Shown piece after piece: positions 38,201 to 45,754 of a DNA stretch of 60,599 bases. The translations under genes and the position numbers were made by a program. Location: assembly GCA_039029355.1 (NCBI GenBank), contig JBCCGI010000049.1, forward strand, positions 1 through 60,599, read 5' to 3'. The notes below the pieces were generated by a model that did not search any database, had not been told where the DNA came from, and was given only the letters and a program-made list of their open reading frames with translations. Position 1 is the stretch's first letter. Each line of letters begins with the position of its first letter. Source of the stretch: JBCCGI01 sp039029355. GTDB lineage: Bacteria; Planctomycetota; UBA1135; GCA-002686595.

Positions 38201-38693
38201 GACGGTGTGGTTCCGCGACGCGGCCGGGCACGTGGTCCAGCGCCTCTCGCCCGACGTCACCGACGACGCCGGCGAGCTGCCGCCGAAGGCGCTCGCCGCG
38301 GGGGCCTACACCGCGTTCGCGCGCGGCGCGTCGGGCTGCGCGCGCGAGAGCGCTCCGGTCGAGGTGCGCGCGGGGGAGACGGCGGAGCTCTCGCTGCGGC
38401 TGGAGCCCGGCGGCACGCTGCGCGTCTCGGTCGCGGCGGAGGGCGGCGCCGAGCCGATATCCGCCCCGCGCATCACCGTGCGCGACGACGCCGGGCGGCT
38501 CGTCAGCGGCCTCGCGAGCATCCGCATCATCGAGCGCATCTACGGCGAGGGCTACCAGAGCACCGACCTCACGGTGGGGCCGCTTCCGCCCGGCACCTAT
38601 GCGGTGCGAGCCACCGGGGGCGACGGGCGCGCGGCCGAGGCCGAGGTCGACGTCGATGTCGGCGGGAACGCCGAGGTCGAGCTCGCGCTCTGA
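35283..38693 (+). CDS. membrane-anchored protein of repeated carboxypeptidase-regulatory-like domains
   Basis: A 1136-residue protein with an N-terminal anchor or signal (LVTGVAFFTVTATLVWLLLG, residues 7-26), a Pro/Gly linker and about ten consecutive transthyretin-like CarboxypepD_reg modules. Each starts with a phrase such as VRGRTVDGPGNAVADARVVL, LRGRVVWEDGAPAAGAQVAA or LTGEVLDEAGAPAPGRPVQM and ends with a DEDGRF/AGLEPG-type turn. It has no enzymatic domain. Such proteins are probably extracytoplasmic scaffolds or binders. It is an architectural relative of the two sigma-fused proteins downstream (39374 and 42601), which use the same modules behind a sigma factor. Confidence 0.8.
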   Translation: MSRTALVTGVAFFTVTATLVWLLLGPADERGGGPAPDRAAGERPSGGGASVAQAVPEPESGGLAPVSSAPSREVAAGEGSTPEPGPERVVEGVVRSAAGTPLGPDASVVALVGFAPLWLDERSGGGEERERVADYVDQLARLRAEAPSTAALGPGGAFRLAVPARLDEVWLDLDGAAARFRAPVRVRLRGETTRVELVALAGAVVRGRVEPPAGWSGERAGWRVVGAARPSAWSPDARRDLLAGARVTATDAAGEFSLAGLPAGVPLRLFAEPAGLAPAWLDATLAPGEARRVELVLAAGATVRGRTVDGPGNAVADARVVLAPQARRGLDGSDVYLPRRRAASAADGTFTLTGAPAGEVELNAACAGHASDRTELSLSEGEELGDVRLVLERGLELRGRVVWEDGAPAAGAQVAAERPSGDWYGAQPAAPLAVVTADEDGRFALAGLERRELQLRAWHTPPGSDVEYAAVEMPRPGPETELVLRAAPTLRGTAVDEAGEPVTAFELMLLDADERPVLWRAFEDEAGRFSLAVLEAGRYRVEAAAAGFAPADTPVVSVPDDLDAPLTLVLKRSASVAGVVLTPSGDPAAGAEVRRAPGESFDVLRLGALRVPEVRTFADAEGRFELAELAPGGIRLVARAEGYAPSEALALALPAGGALEDVVLALRRGATLTGEVLDEAGAPAPGRPVQMMQTGVAELRELLTDELGRFRAEHLTPGTWQVVTVRGDELEPDPAEAVGRMLLEVVELADGESAHVVLGAPPAAPVLVRGRVTVEDEGVEARMTWVPDGSPRGIVGFKMATSDDEGRFEVQLDEPGPYLVTVERSEPAMSLFREHVAVPAVATHELDLAIPAGRIAGRVTFAGGERARNASVHAERSDGADTGLLLAMDSAPTLCDAGGGYELVLQPGVYDVIASGGGWMGLVGEGSGDATVAVRGVEVRAGERREGVDLVVPAAGELRVSVLDATGAPAPQATVWFRDAAGHVVQRLSPDVTDDAGELPPKALAAGAYTAFARGASGCARESAPVEVRAGETAELSLRLEPGGTLRVSVAAEGGAEPISAPRITVRDDAGRLVSGLASIRIIERIYGEGYQSTDLTVGPLPPGTYAVRATGGDGRAAEAEVDVDVGGNAEVELAL

Positions 38694-38770
38694 CCGGCTC
38701 GCCTATCGCGATCCGCCCGCGCGCGCTACGGTGGCGGCACCGGCCGCTGGACCCCACCGAAAGGCTACCG

Positions 38771-39259
38771 ATGAAACGGATGCTCCTTGCCCTCGCCTTC
38801 GCCTCGCTCGCGGCGCTGCCGGCCCGCTCCGGCGTAGGCGGCGGGTGCCTCTTCTCCGACCTCTCGACCGCGGACTTCGGCGCGGGCTCGGGCCTGCTGC
38901 AGCCCAGCGTGATCGGCTTCGGCCTCAACCCGAGCGCGTGCACGCTCGAGTGGAAGATCGACGCGCCGACGTGCTGCAACGTGCTGGTGTCCCAGCACTT
39001 CCTCGTCGTCGGCACCGCCCAGGACCCGGTCGGCGTCAAGCTCGGCCCGCCCTTCTTCGCCGGCAGCGCGCTCCACGTCGGCACGCCGGCCTTCGTGCTG
39101 GGCCCCTTCGCCGGCCAGACCGGAGGCGTGCCGCTGCCGCCCGACCCCGCGCTGGTCGGGAACCCGCTGCCGGTGCAGGGCGTGGTGGAGTTCTTCACCA
39201 CGATCGGCCTCACGGTCGAGTACGGCATGACCCAGGGCGTGCTGCTGAAGATGGGCTAG
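38771..39259 (+). CDS. small exported hypothetical protein
   Basis: A 162-residue protein with a signal peptide (MKRMLLALAFASLAALPARS). The mature part resembles the C-terminal beta-sandwich attached to many planctomycete exported proteins, for example LFSDLSTADFGAGSGLL at the start and VVEFFTTIGLTVEYGMTQG at the end. It has an internal CysCys pair (APTCCNVLV) and two other Cys, so disulfides are likely. Function unknown. A clean terminator (39291-39325) follows 31 bp after the stop, so it is a separate transcription unit from the sigma-fusion genes. Confidence 0.65.
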   Translation: MKRMLLALAFASLAALPARSGVGGGCLFSDLSTADFGAGSGLLQPSVIGFGLNPSACTLEWKIDAPTCCNVLVSQHFLVVGTAQDPVGVKLGPPFFAGSALHVGTPAFVLGPFAGQTGGVPLPPDPALVGNPLPVQGVVEFFTTIGLTVEYGMTQGVLLKMG

Positions 39260-39277
39260 CCGCGCATCTGAGAGTGC

Positions 39278-39373
39278 TGTAACGTCTTTGCCGGCCGTGG
39301 TTTGCGAGATCACGGCCGGTTTTCTCTGCCCGGCACCCCAACGGTTCGGACCCCGCGGCAATGCGACCGGTGA
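39278..39373 (+). promoter_or_regulatory. conserved leader of sigma-fusion gene 1 (TGTAAC motif)
   Basis: TGTAAC at 39278-39283, then 15 bases, then GGTTTGCG, followed by CTGCCCGGC, CCCCAACGGTT and TGCGACCGGTGA right before the ATG. The same blocks at the same spacing precede the second paralogue (42505-42600). TGTAAC resembles the -35 box of ECF-dependent promoters, so self-activation is possible. The overlap with the terminator stem makes the exact promoter uncertain. Confidence 0.4.
39291..39325 (+). terminator. Rho-independent terminator after the 38771 gene
   Basis: A perfect 9-bp stem CCGGCCGTG (39291-39299)/CACGGCCGG (39311-39319) with an 11-base loop, followed by TTTTCT. The same position upstream of the second sigma-fusion gene (about 42517-42555) retains only a weak CGGT/GCCG pairing, so the terminator has decayed or was never copied there. 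Confidence 0.75.
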
Positions 39374-42300
39374 ATGGAAGCCGAACCCCAAGCCCCCGCC
39401 CTCGATGAGCTCCTGAGCCACGCCGCCTGGGTGCGCGCGCTCGCGCGCAGCCTCGTCCGCGACCCCAGCGTCGCCGACGACGTGGTCCAGGAAACCTGGC
39501 TGGCGGCGCTCACCTCGCCGCCGAAGACGCGCGACAACGTGCGCGGCTGGCTGGCGACGGTCGTGCGCAACACCGTGCGCCAGCGCGGCCGCGGCGGAGC
39601 GCGCCGCGCGGCGCGCGAGGAGCGCGTGGCCGCCGAGCGCGGCGACGCGCTGCCCTCGAGCGCCGAGCTCGCCGAGCAGGTCGAGACCGAGCGCCGCCTG
39701 GCGTCGCAGGTCCTCGCGCTCGATGAGCCGCACCGGCGACTGCTCTTGCTGCGCTACTTCGAGGGGCTCTCCGCCGCCGAGATCGCACGCCGCACCGACG
39801 AGCCCGCGGGCACGGTGCGGTGGCGCGTTTCGCGTGCGCTCGAGGAGCTGCGGGATCGGCTGGATCACGACTTCGGCGGCGACCGCGCCGCCTGGATGGC
39901 GCTCCTCGCGCCGCTGGCCGAGCGCGACGCCGCGCTCGCGTCCGCGGGCACGGCGGGCGCCGGGATGCTGCAGGGATTTCTCGCGATGAACCTCGTTTCG
40001 AAAGCCGCTCTCGTCGCCACCGTCGCTGTGCTGGGGTTCTTCCTGGTGCCCGTCGTGGGCCCGCTCTTCGACTTCGCCGCCGGCCTGCGGCGGGTCGACG
40101 ACACGCCGCTCGCGGTGCGCTTCGAGCCGCTCGATGCGGGGGTGCTGGAGCCCGCGCCCCCGGCGGAGGTGGACGCCGAGCGCGTCCTCGCCTCCGCACC
40201 CGACGAGAGCGCACGTCCGGAGGCCGACGTGCCGACCACGGCCGTTCGGCTGCGCGTGCTCGATCCGAGCGGCGCGCCGATCGGCGGCGTGCGCGTGCGT
40301 CTCAGCGACGTGCGCAACCACGACGCCCGGTCGGGGAGCGGCGGCTACGTCACGGTGCGCGTGCCCACGGACGAGCTCTCGTTCGAGCGGCCGGGCAGCG
40401 TCGGTTGCGAACACCCCGGCTTCGCGCGCTCCAGCACCAGCTGCAACCTCGTTGCGGACCGCGTGGTCGAGCTCGGCGACATCGTGCTCACGCCGGTCGG
40501 CGCGGTCGAGGGGCGCTTGCTCGCGGCCGACGGTCGTCCCGTGGCGGGCGCCGCCGTCGAGTACAGCACCAAGACGACCGGCTCGCGCTCGGAGTTCGAA
40601 GACCGCGTGCTCGCGCTGACCGCCGAGCACTGGTTCGAGGCGGGCAACGCGAGGACCGACGACGACGGGCGCTTCGGGTTCGACCGGGTCCCCGCGGGTC
40701 TGGTGCGCGTGTGGGCGGCGGCACCCGGCCACCAGGCCTCTTTCTCGGCGCCGTTCGAGGTCCGCGGCGGGATGCTCAGCAGGGGCGTGGAGCTGTCCCT
40801 GGAAGAGATGGACCGTGAACGCTTCATCGTCTGCCGCGTCGTCGACCCGGCGGGCGAGCCGGTGCCGGCGGCCAGGTTCGAATGGAGCTATCGCACGCGG
40901 CATCGCTCGGGCAGCAGCTCCAGCTCCGCCGACAGCGAGGGGCGCTTCGTCTTCGGTTACGCGCCCGAGCTGCCCAGGACGATCCGCGCCCGCGACGCGG
41001 ACTCGCGCTACGCCGCGGCGACCGTCGACGACGTGGAGGGTGGCGCCGACGTCGTGCTGCGCCTCGGCGAGCACGAGCTGCTGTCGCTGCGCATCACCTC
41101 GACCGCGGGGGACGAGATCGAGGGAGCGACGGTCGAGGTCTTGACTCCGAACACCAGCCTCCGGCTGATCGACGCCGATCAGGTGCGGGAGAGCGGCGGG
41201 ACGTTCACGCTGCCCATCCCGACCGAGGAGTTCTATCTCAGGGCGTTCGCCGACGGCTTCGACGCGCGGAAGCTCGGCCCCTTCGACGGCCTGGCGGCGC
41301 CGCGCGAGCTGGCGGCCGAGCTGGCGCCCCTGCCCGGCGTGCGCGGCCGCGTGCTTGTGGACGGGCGCCCGGTCGCGGGCGCGAGGGTGGTGATCCGCGC
41401 GGCCGCGACCCACCGGACGCGCGAGAACGGCTTCCCGGTGCGCGTGGACGGGTTCTCGCGGGCAGACGGGTCGACGGATGAGGACGGCGGGTTTGCGCTC
41501 ACGCTGCGCTACGCCTGCGACCTCTACGTGCGGGCCGAAGCCGAGGGGTTGGCGCCGGCGGAGATAGGCCCCATTCCCTACGACCCGTCCGCGGGCCTCG
41601 CCGGGCTGGAGCTCGTGCTCACCCCCGGTGGGACGCTCGAAGGTCGCGTGATCCCGCCCGCCGGCGGCTCCGCCGTGGGCCTCATCGTCGGGATCTCGCG
41701 CGGCGACGGCTATGCGCGCACGCTGCGCACCGATGCGGACGGCGCCTACCGCTTCGAGCACCTCATGCCCGGCCCGTGGCTCGTGCGGCTCGTGGAGGAG
41801 GAGATCACGTCCCTCCGGTCGCCTAGCGAGAGCGACGGGAGGTCCTTCGACGAAGCCCAGATCCCGAGCAACTGCACGGTCCGCGAGGGCGCGACGACGC
41901 GCTTTGACGTCGGCGCGGTTGCGGCGGAGGACGAGGTGGTGCTCAACGGCCGCCTGCTGCTCGGCGGCGAGCCGGCGACGGGCTGGGGAGCGCTGCTCTT
42001 TCACGCGCACACCAGCGAGGTCGCGAGCGAATCCGCGGTGCTGACCGACGCCACCGGCGCGCTGCGCCTCACCGCGCCGGGGCCCGGCCGCTACCGGCTG
42101 AACCTGCACGATCCGCTCGGCAGCGGCATGTTCCTCACGACCGATCTAGAGCTCGTCGCCGGCGACAACCCCTGGTCCATCGAGCTTCCCGTCGGGACGC
42201 TCGTCGTCGAGGGCGCCGTGGCGGAGCTCGAGCCGGGCGTCCCGCTGGACTACTTCGTCGGGCACCACGGCGACCTCTCGATCCTGATCCCCTGCAAGCG

Positions 42301-42472
42301 CGCCGCCGACGGCACGGTCCGCATCGAGCGCGTCCCGGCGCTCAGCGGTCGCGTTGCGCGCTTCACCGTCGAGGAGGGGATGGGTGACTTCGACCCCCGG
42401 ACCGGCGGTGAGACGCTCGTCGAGGTGCCGGACTTCCCCGCCGGCGGCGAGGTCCGCGTGGAGCTGCCTTGA
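39374..42472 (+). CDS. ECF sigma factor fused to a membrane helix and extracytoplasmic carboxypeptidase-regulatory-like domains (copy 1)
   Basis: A 1032-residue protein. Residues 12-72 are sigma-70 region 2 (LARSLVRDPSVADDVVQETW, GWLATVVRN). Residues 108-162 are sigma-70 region 4, with the helix-turn-helix GLSAAEIARRTDEPAGTVRW. A helix at about 209-232 (SKAALVATVAVLGFFLVPVV) then crosses the membrane. Residues 240-1032 are at least six carboxypeptidase-regulatory-like and Ig-like beta modules (VEGRLLAADGRPVAGAAVEY, VRGRVLVDGRPVAGARVVIR). The predicted topology puts the sigma factor inside and the sensor outside, so signal and transcription are in one chain. No anti-sigma gene is adjacent. Sigma factors with C-terminal extensions are known in planctomycetes; the mechanism here (release by proteolysis, or action at the membrane) is unproven. 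Confidence 0.85.
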   Translation: MEAEPQAPALDELLSHAAWVRALARSLVRDPSVADDVVQETWLAALTSPPKTRDNVRGWLATVVRNTVRQRGRGGARRAAREERVAAERGDALPSSAELAEQVETERRLASQVLALDEPHRRLLLLRYFEGLSAAEIARRTDEPAGTVRWRVSRALEELRDRLDHDFGGDRAAWMALLAPLAERDAALASAGTAGAGMLQGFLAMNLVSKAALVATVAVLGFFLVPVVGPLFDFAAGLRRVDDTPLAVRFEPLDAGVLEPAPPAEVDAERVLASAPDESARPEADVPTTAVRLRVLDPSGAPIGGVRVRLSDVRNHDARSGSGGYVTVRVPTDELSFERPGSVGCEHPGFARSSTSCNLVADRVVELGDIVLTPVGAVEGRLLAADGRPVAGAAVEYSTKTTGSRSEFEDRVLALTAEHWFEAGNARTDDDGRFGFDRVPAGLVRVWAAAPGHQASFSAPFEVRGGMLSRGVELSLEEMDRERFIVCRVVDPAGEPVPAARFEWSYRTRHRSGSSSSSADSEGRFVFGYAPELPRTIRARDADSRYAAATVDDVEGGADVVLRLGEHELLSLRITSTAGDEIEGATVEVLTPNTSLRLIDADQVRESGGTFTLPIPTEEFYLRAFADGFDARKLGPFDGLAAPRELAAELAPLPGVRGRVLVDGRPVAGARVVIRAAATHRTRENGFPVRVDGFSRADGSTDEDGGFALTLRYACDLYVRAEAEGLAPAEIGPIPYDPSAGLAGLELVLTPGGTLEGRVIPPAGGSAVGLIVGISRGDGYARTLRTDADGAYRFEHLMPGPWLVRLVEEEITSLRSPSESDGRSFDEAQIPSNCTVREGATTRFDVGAVAAEDEVVLNGRLLLGGEPATGWGALLFHAHTSEVASESAVLTDATGALRLTAPGPGRYRLNLHDPLGSGMFLTTDLELVAGDNPWSIELPVGTLVVEGAVAELEPGVPLDYFVGHHGDLSILIPCKRAADGTVRIERVPALSGRVARFTVEEGMGDFDPRTGGETLVEVPDFPAGGEVRVELP

Positions 42473-42504
42473 CGGGGGCGGGCTAGTCGGGTGCCAAGAA
42501 TCGC

Positions 42505-42600
42505 TGTAACCTCCCATTCGGTCATGGTTTGCGTGCCCGTAGCCGGATTTTCCTGCCCGGCGCCCCAACGGTTTGGAGCGGGCTGCATTGCGACCGGTGA
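42505..42600 (+). promoter_or_regulatory. conserved leader of sigma-fusion gene 2 (TGTAAC motif)
   Basis: Second copy of the leader: TGTAAC at 42505-42510, GGTTTGCG after 15 bases, then CTGCCCGGC, CCCCAACGGTT and TGCGACCGGTGA before the ATG. Intervening bases have diverged, so these blocks look constrained. Confidence 0.4.
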
Positions 42601-45600
42601 ATGGAAGCCGAACCCCAAGCCCCCGCCCTCGATGAGCTTCTGAGCCACGCCGCCTGGGTGCGCGCCCTCGCGCGCAGCCTCGTCCGCGACCCCGAGGTCG
42701 CCGACGACGTGGTGCAGGAGACCTGGCTGGCGGCGCTCACCTCGCCGCCGAAGACGCGCGACAACGTGCGCGGCTGGCTGGCGATCGTGGTGCGCAACGC
42801 CATCCGCCAGCGCGGCCGCGGCGGAGCGAGCCGGGCAGCGCGCGAGGAGCGGGTGGCTGCCGAGCGCGGCGACGCGCTGCCCTCGAGCGACGAGCTCGCC
42901 GAGCGCGTCGAGACCGAGCGCCGCCTCGCGGCCCAGGTGCTCGCGCTCGACGAGCCGCACCGGCGGCTGCTCCTTCTGCGCTACTTCGAGGGGCTCTCCG
43001 CCGCCGAGATCGCACGCCGCACCGACGAGCCCGCGGGCACGGTGCGGTGGCGGATCTCGCGTGCGCTCGAGGAGCTGCGGGATCGGCTGGATCACGACTT
43101 CGGCGGCGACCGTGCCGCCTGGATGGCGCTCCTCGCGCCGCTGGCCGAGCGCGACGCCGCGCTCGCGTCCGCGGGCGCGGTGAGCGCGGGGATGCTGCAG
43201 GGATTTCTCGCGATGAACCTCGTTTCGAAAGCCGCTCTCGTCGCCACGATCGCCGTGGCGGGATTCTTCCTGATGCCCCTTGCGGGCTCGCTCTTCGACT
43301 TCGCCGCCGGCGCGCGGCGCGTGGACGACACGCCGCTCGCGGTGCGCTTCGAGCCGCTCGATGCGGCGTCGCTCGAACCCGCGCCGGTCGCGGATGCGGG
43401 CGCGGCGGAGGACGAGCGCGCGCTCGCTTCGGCGCCCGACCCGGACGCGCGACCGGAGGCGGTCGAGCCGGCCACCGGCGTGCGGCTGCGCGTGCTCGAC
43501 CCCGGCGGCGCGCCGGTCGCCGGCGTGCGCGCGCGCATCAGCTACCTGCGCGGCAGCAGCGCGCGCACCGCGGGCGACGGCTACGTCACGGTCCGCATCC
43601 CCGACGGCGAGGTGCCGCTCGACCTGCCCGGCGGGGTGGAGTGCGACCACCCCGCCTTCGCGCCCTTTGAGACCCGCTGCAACCTCGTCGCGGACCAGGT
43701 GGTCGAGCTCGGCGACGTCGTGCTCACTCCCGCCGGCGCGATCGAGGGGCGCGTGCTGGCGTCGGACGGCGGTCCCGTGGCGGACGCGTTCATCGAGTAC
43801 AGCGCCGACACGACCGGCTCGCGCGCCGACTTCGACCGCCGCTCGGTCTCGCTGACGGCAGATCACTGGTTCGAGGCGCGCGGCGCGAAGACGGACGCAG
43901 ACGGGCGCTTTCGCCTGGAGCGCGTGCCCGCTGGTCTGGTGCGCGTGTGGGCGGCGGCGCCCGGCCACCAGGCTTCCTTCTCGGCGCCAGCAGAGGTCCG
44001 CGGCGGGATGCTGAGCGCCGGCGTTGAGCTGTCGCTCGGCGAGCTGCAGCGCGACCGCTTCATCGTCGGCCGGATCGTGGACCCGGCGGGCGAGCCGGCG
44101 CCGTGGGCGGAGCTTGAGATGCGCTACCGCTCGCGCCTGCGCGGCTCCGGCAGCGGCTCGCGCTCGGTCGACGGCGAGGGGCGCTTCGCGCTGGCGTACG
44201 TGCCGGAGGTGCCGCGGACGCTCCGCGCCCGCGACCGCGAGTCCCGCTACGCCGGGGCGGTCGCGGAGGAGGTCGAAGGCGGCGCGGACGTCGTCCTGCG
44301 CCTCGGCGAGCCCGAGCTGCTGGAGCTGCGCGTGACGTCGGCCGCTGGTGGCGAGCTCGAGGGCGCGACGCTGTGGGCCTTCAGCCCGGGGCGCAAGAGC
44401 GCGCTGGTGTACGGCGATCAGGTGCGGGCGAACGGCGCGACGTACTCGCTGCCGATCCCCGCCGAGGAGTTCTACGTAGAGGTGCTCGCCGACGGCTTCG
44501 AGGCGCGCGAGCTCGGCCCCTTCGACGGACTCGCCGCACCGCGCGAGCTGGCGGTCGAGCTGGCGCCGCTGCCCGGCGTGCACGGGCGCGTGCTCGCGAA
44601 CGGGCGGCCGGTCGCCGGCGCACGCATCGCGCTCCATGCCGCCGCGATCCAGCGGACGACGCACAACGGCTTCCCCGTGCGTGTGCAGCCGCGGCCGGGC
44701 GCCACTGGCGCCACGGACGAGGGCGGCGCCTTCGCGCTGACGCTGCGCGACGCCTGCGACCTGTACGTGCGCGCCGAGGCCGACGGGCTTGCGCCGGCGG
44801 AGATCGGACCGCTGGCCTACGACCCGGCCGCGGGCCTCGCGGGGCTGGAGCTGGAGCTCACGGCCGGCGGCGTGCTCGAGGGCCGCGTGCTCGTGCCGAG
44901 CGGTGAGCAGGCGGCCGGCCGCGTCGTCGCGGTCTCGCGCGGCGACGGCTATGCGCGTACCGTCCGCACGGACGCGGACGGCGCGTACCGCTTCGAGCAC
45001 CTCGCTCCCGGCCCGTGGTTCGCGCGGCTCACGGACGAAGAGCTCTCGCCCTACTCCTCGTCGACCGAGTCCGACGGGTCGCCCTTCGACGAGGCGGCGA
45101 TCGCGAGCAACTGCAGCATCGAGGAGGGCGCGACGACGCGCTTCGACCTCGATCTCGGTCGCGGCGAGGTCGTGGTGGCCGTCCGGCTCCTGCTCGGCGG
45201 CGAGCCCGCCGACGGATGGACCGCTCACCTGATCCCCTCCGGCCGGACGATGCGCGCCGTGACCGGGCCCGACGAGCGTACCGACGCGAACGGCGAGGTG
45301 CGCCTGGTGGCGCCGAGCCCGGGGAGCTACCGGCTCAACCTGCTCGATCTCGGCAGCCGCACCTTGGTGACGACCGAGCTCGAGCTGATCGGCGGTGAGA
45401 ACCCGTGGCACACCGAGCTCCCCACCGGCACGCTGATCGTCGAAGGGGCAGGCGCCACGCACGCGTCCGGCCTGCCGTTGGAGTACTTCGTCGGGCGGCG
45501 CGGAGACGTCTACACGCTCGTCCCTTGCACGACCGACGACGACGACGGCACCGTGCGCGTCGAGGGCGTTCCCGCCTTGCCCGGGCGCATCGCGCGCTTC

Positions 45601-45708
45601 ACCGTGGAAGAGCTCGTGGGGGACGTCGATCCCTGGACCGGCGGCGAGACCCTGGCCGAGGTGCCTAGCTTCCCCGCCGGCGGCGAGACCCGCGTGCGGC
45701 TTCCCTAG
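42601..45708 (+). CDS. ECF sigma factor fused to a membrane helix and extracytoplasmic carboxypeptidase-regulatory-like domains (copy 2)
   Basis: A 1035-residue paralogue of the 39374 product with the same order: sigma-2 (12-72), sigma-4 (108-162, DNA-reading helix unchanged), a membrane helix around 209-232 (SKAALVATIAVAGFFLMPLA), then a beta-module array (IEGRVLASDGGPVADAFIEY, VHGRVLANGRPVAGARIALH, LEGRVLVPSGEQAAGRVVAV). The sigma half is almost identical to copy 1, whereas loops in the outer half differ strongly, as expected if the two respond to different ligands but read the same promoters. It lies 128 bp downstream of copy 1 with its own leader. Confidence 0.85.
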   Translation: MEAEPQAPALDELLSHAAWVRALARSLVRDPEVADDVVQETWLAALTSPPKTRDNVRGWLAIVVRNAIRQRGRGGASRAAREERVAAERGDALPSSDELAERVETERRLAAQVLALDEPHRRLLLLRYFEGLSAAEIARRTDEPAGTVRWRISRALEELRDRLDHDFGGDRAAWMALLAPLAERDAALASAGAVSAGMLQGFLAMNLVSKAALVATIAVAGFFLMPLAGSLFDFAAGARRVDDTPLAVRFEPLDAASLEPAPVADAGAAEDERALASAPDPDARPEAVEPATGVRLRVLDPGGAPVAGVRARISYLRGSSARTAGDGYVTVRIPDGEVPLDLPGGVECDHPAFAPFETRCNLVADQVVELGDVVLTPAGAIEGRVLASDGGPVADAFIEYSADTTGSRADFDRRSVSLTADHWFEARGAKTDADGRFRLERVPAGLVRVWAAAPGHQASFSAPAEVRGGMLSAGVELSLGELQRDRFIVGRIVDPAGEPAPWAELEMRYRSRLRGSGSGSRSVDGEGRFALAYVPEVPRTLRARDRESRYAGAVAEEVEGGADVVLRLGEPELLELRVTSAAGGELEGATLWAFSPGRKSALVYGDQVRANGATYSLPIPAEEFYVEVLADGFEARELGPFDGLAAPRELAVELAPLPGVHGRVLANGRPVAGARIALHAAAIQRTTHNGFPVRVQPRPGATGATDEGGAFALTLRDACDLYVRAEADGLAPAEIGPLAYDPAAGLAGLELELTAGGVLEGRVLVPSGEQAAGRVVAVSRGDGYARTVRTDADGAYRFEHLAPGPWFARLTDEELSPYSSSTESDGSPFDEAAIASNCSIEEGATTRFDLDLGRGEVVVAVRLLLGGEPADGWTAHLIPSGRTMRAVTGPDERTDANGEVRLVAPSPGSYRLNLLDLGSRTLVTTELELIGGENPWHTELPTGTLIVEGAGATHASGLPLEYFVGRRGDVYTLVPCTTDDDDGTVRVEGVPALPGRIARFTVEELVGDVDPWTGGETLAEVPSFPAGGETRVRLP

Positions 45709-45754
45709 CGGGCGACGGCTCCACCTGGCCGCGCCGGAGGCGTAGGGTGGTGCG

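Larger units (their letters stand above)
39278..45708 (+). repeat. tandem duplication of a sigma-fusion gene with its leader
   Basis: Two units, 39278-42472 and 42505-45708, align from the TGTAAC leader to the final GEVRVELP/GETRVRLP. The first 83 residues differ at only five positions, and the next 150 are nearly as close; the extracytoplasmic parts differ much more. Confidence 0.9.

Noticed and set aside
39291..39325. Riboswitch or attenuator for the sigma-fusion gene
   Set aside because: It is a simple stem with a T-tract that follows the 38771 gene and is not conserved before the second copy.
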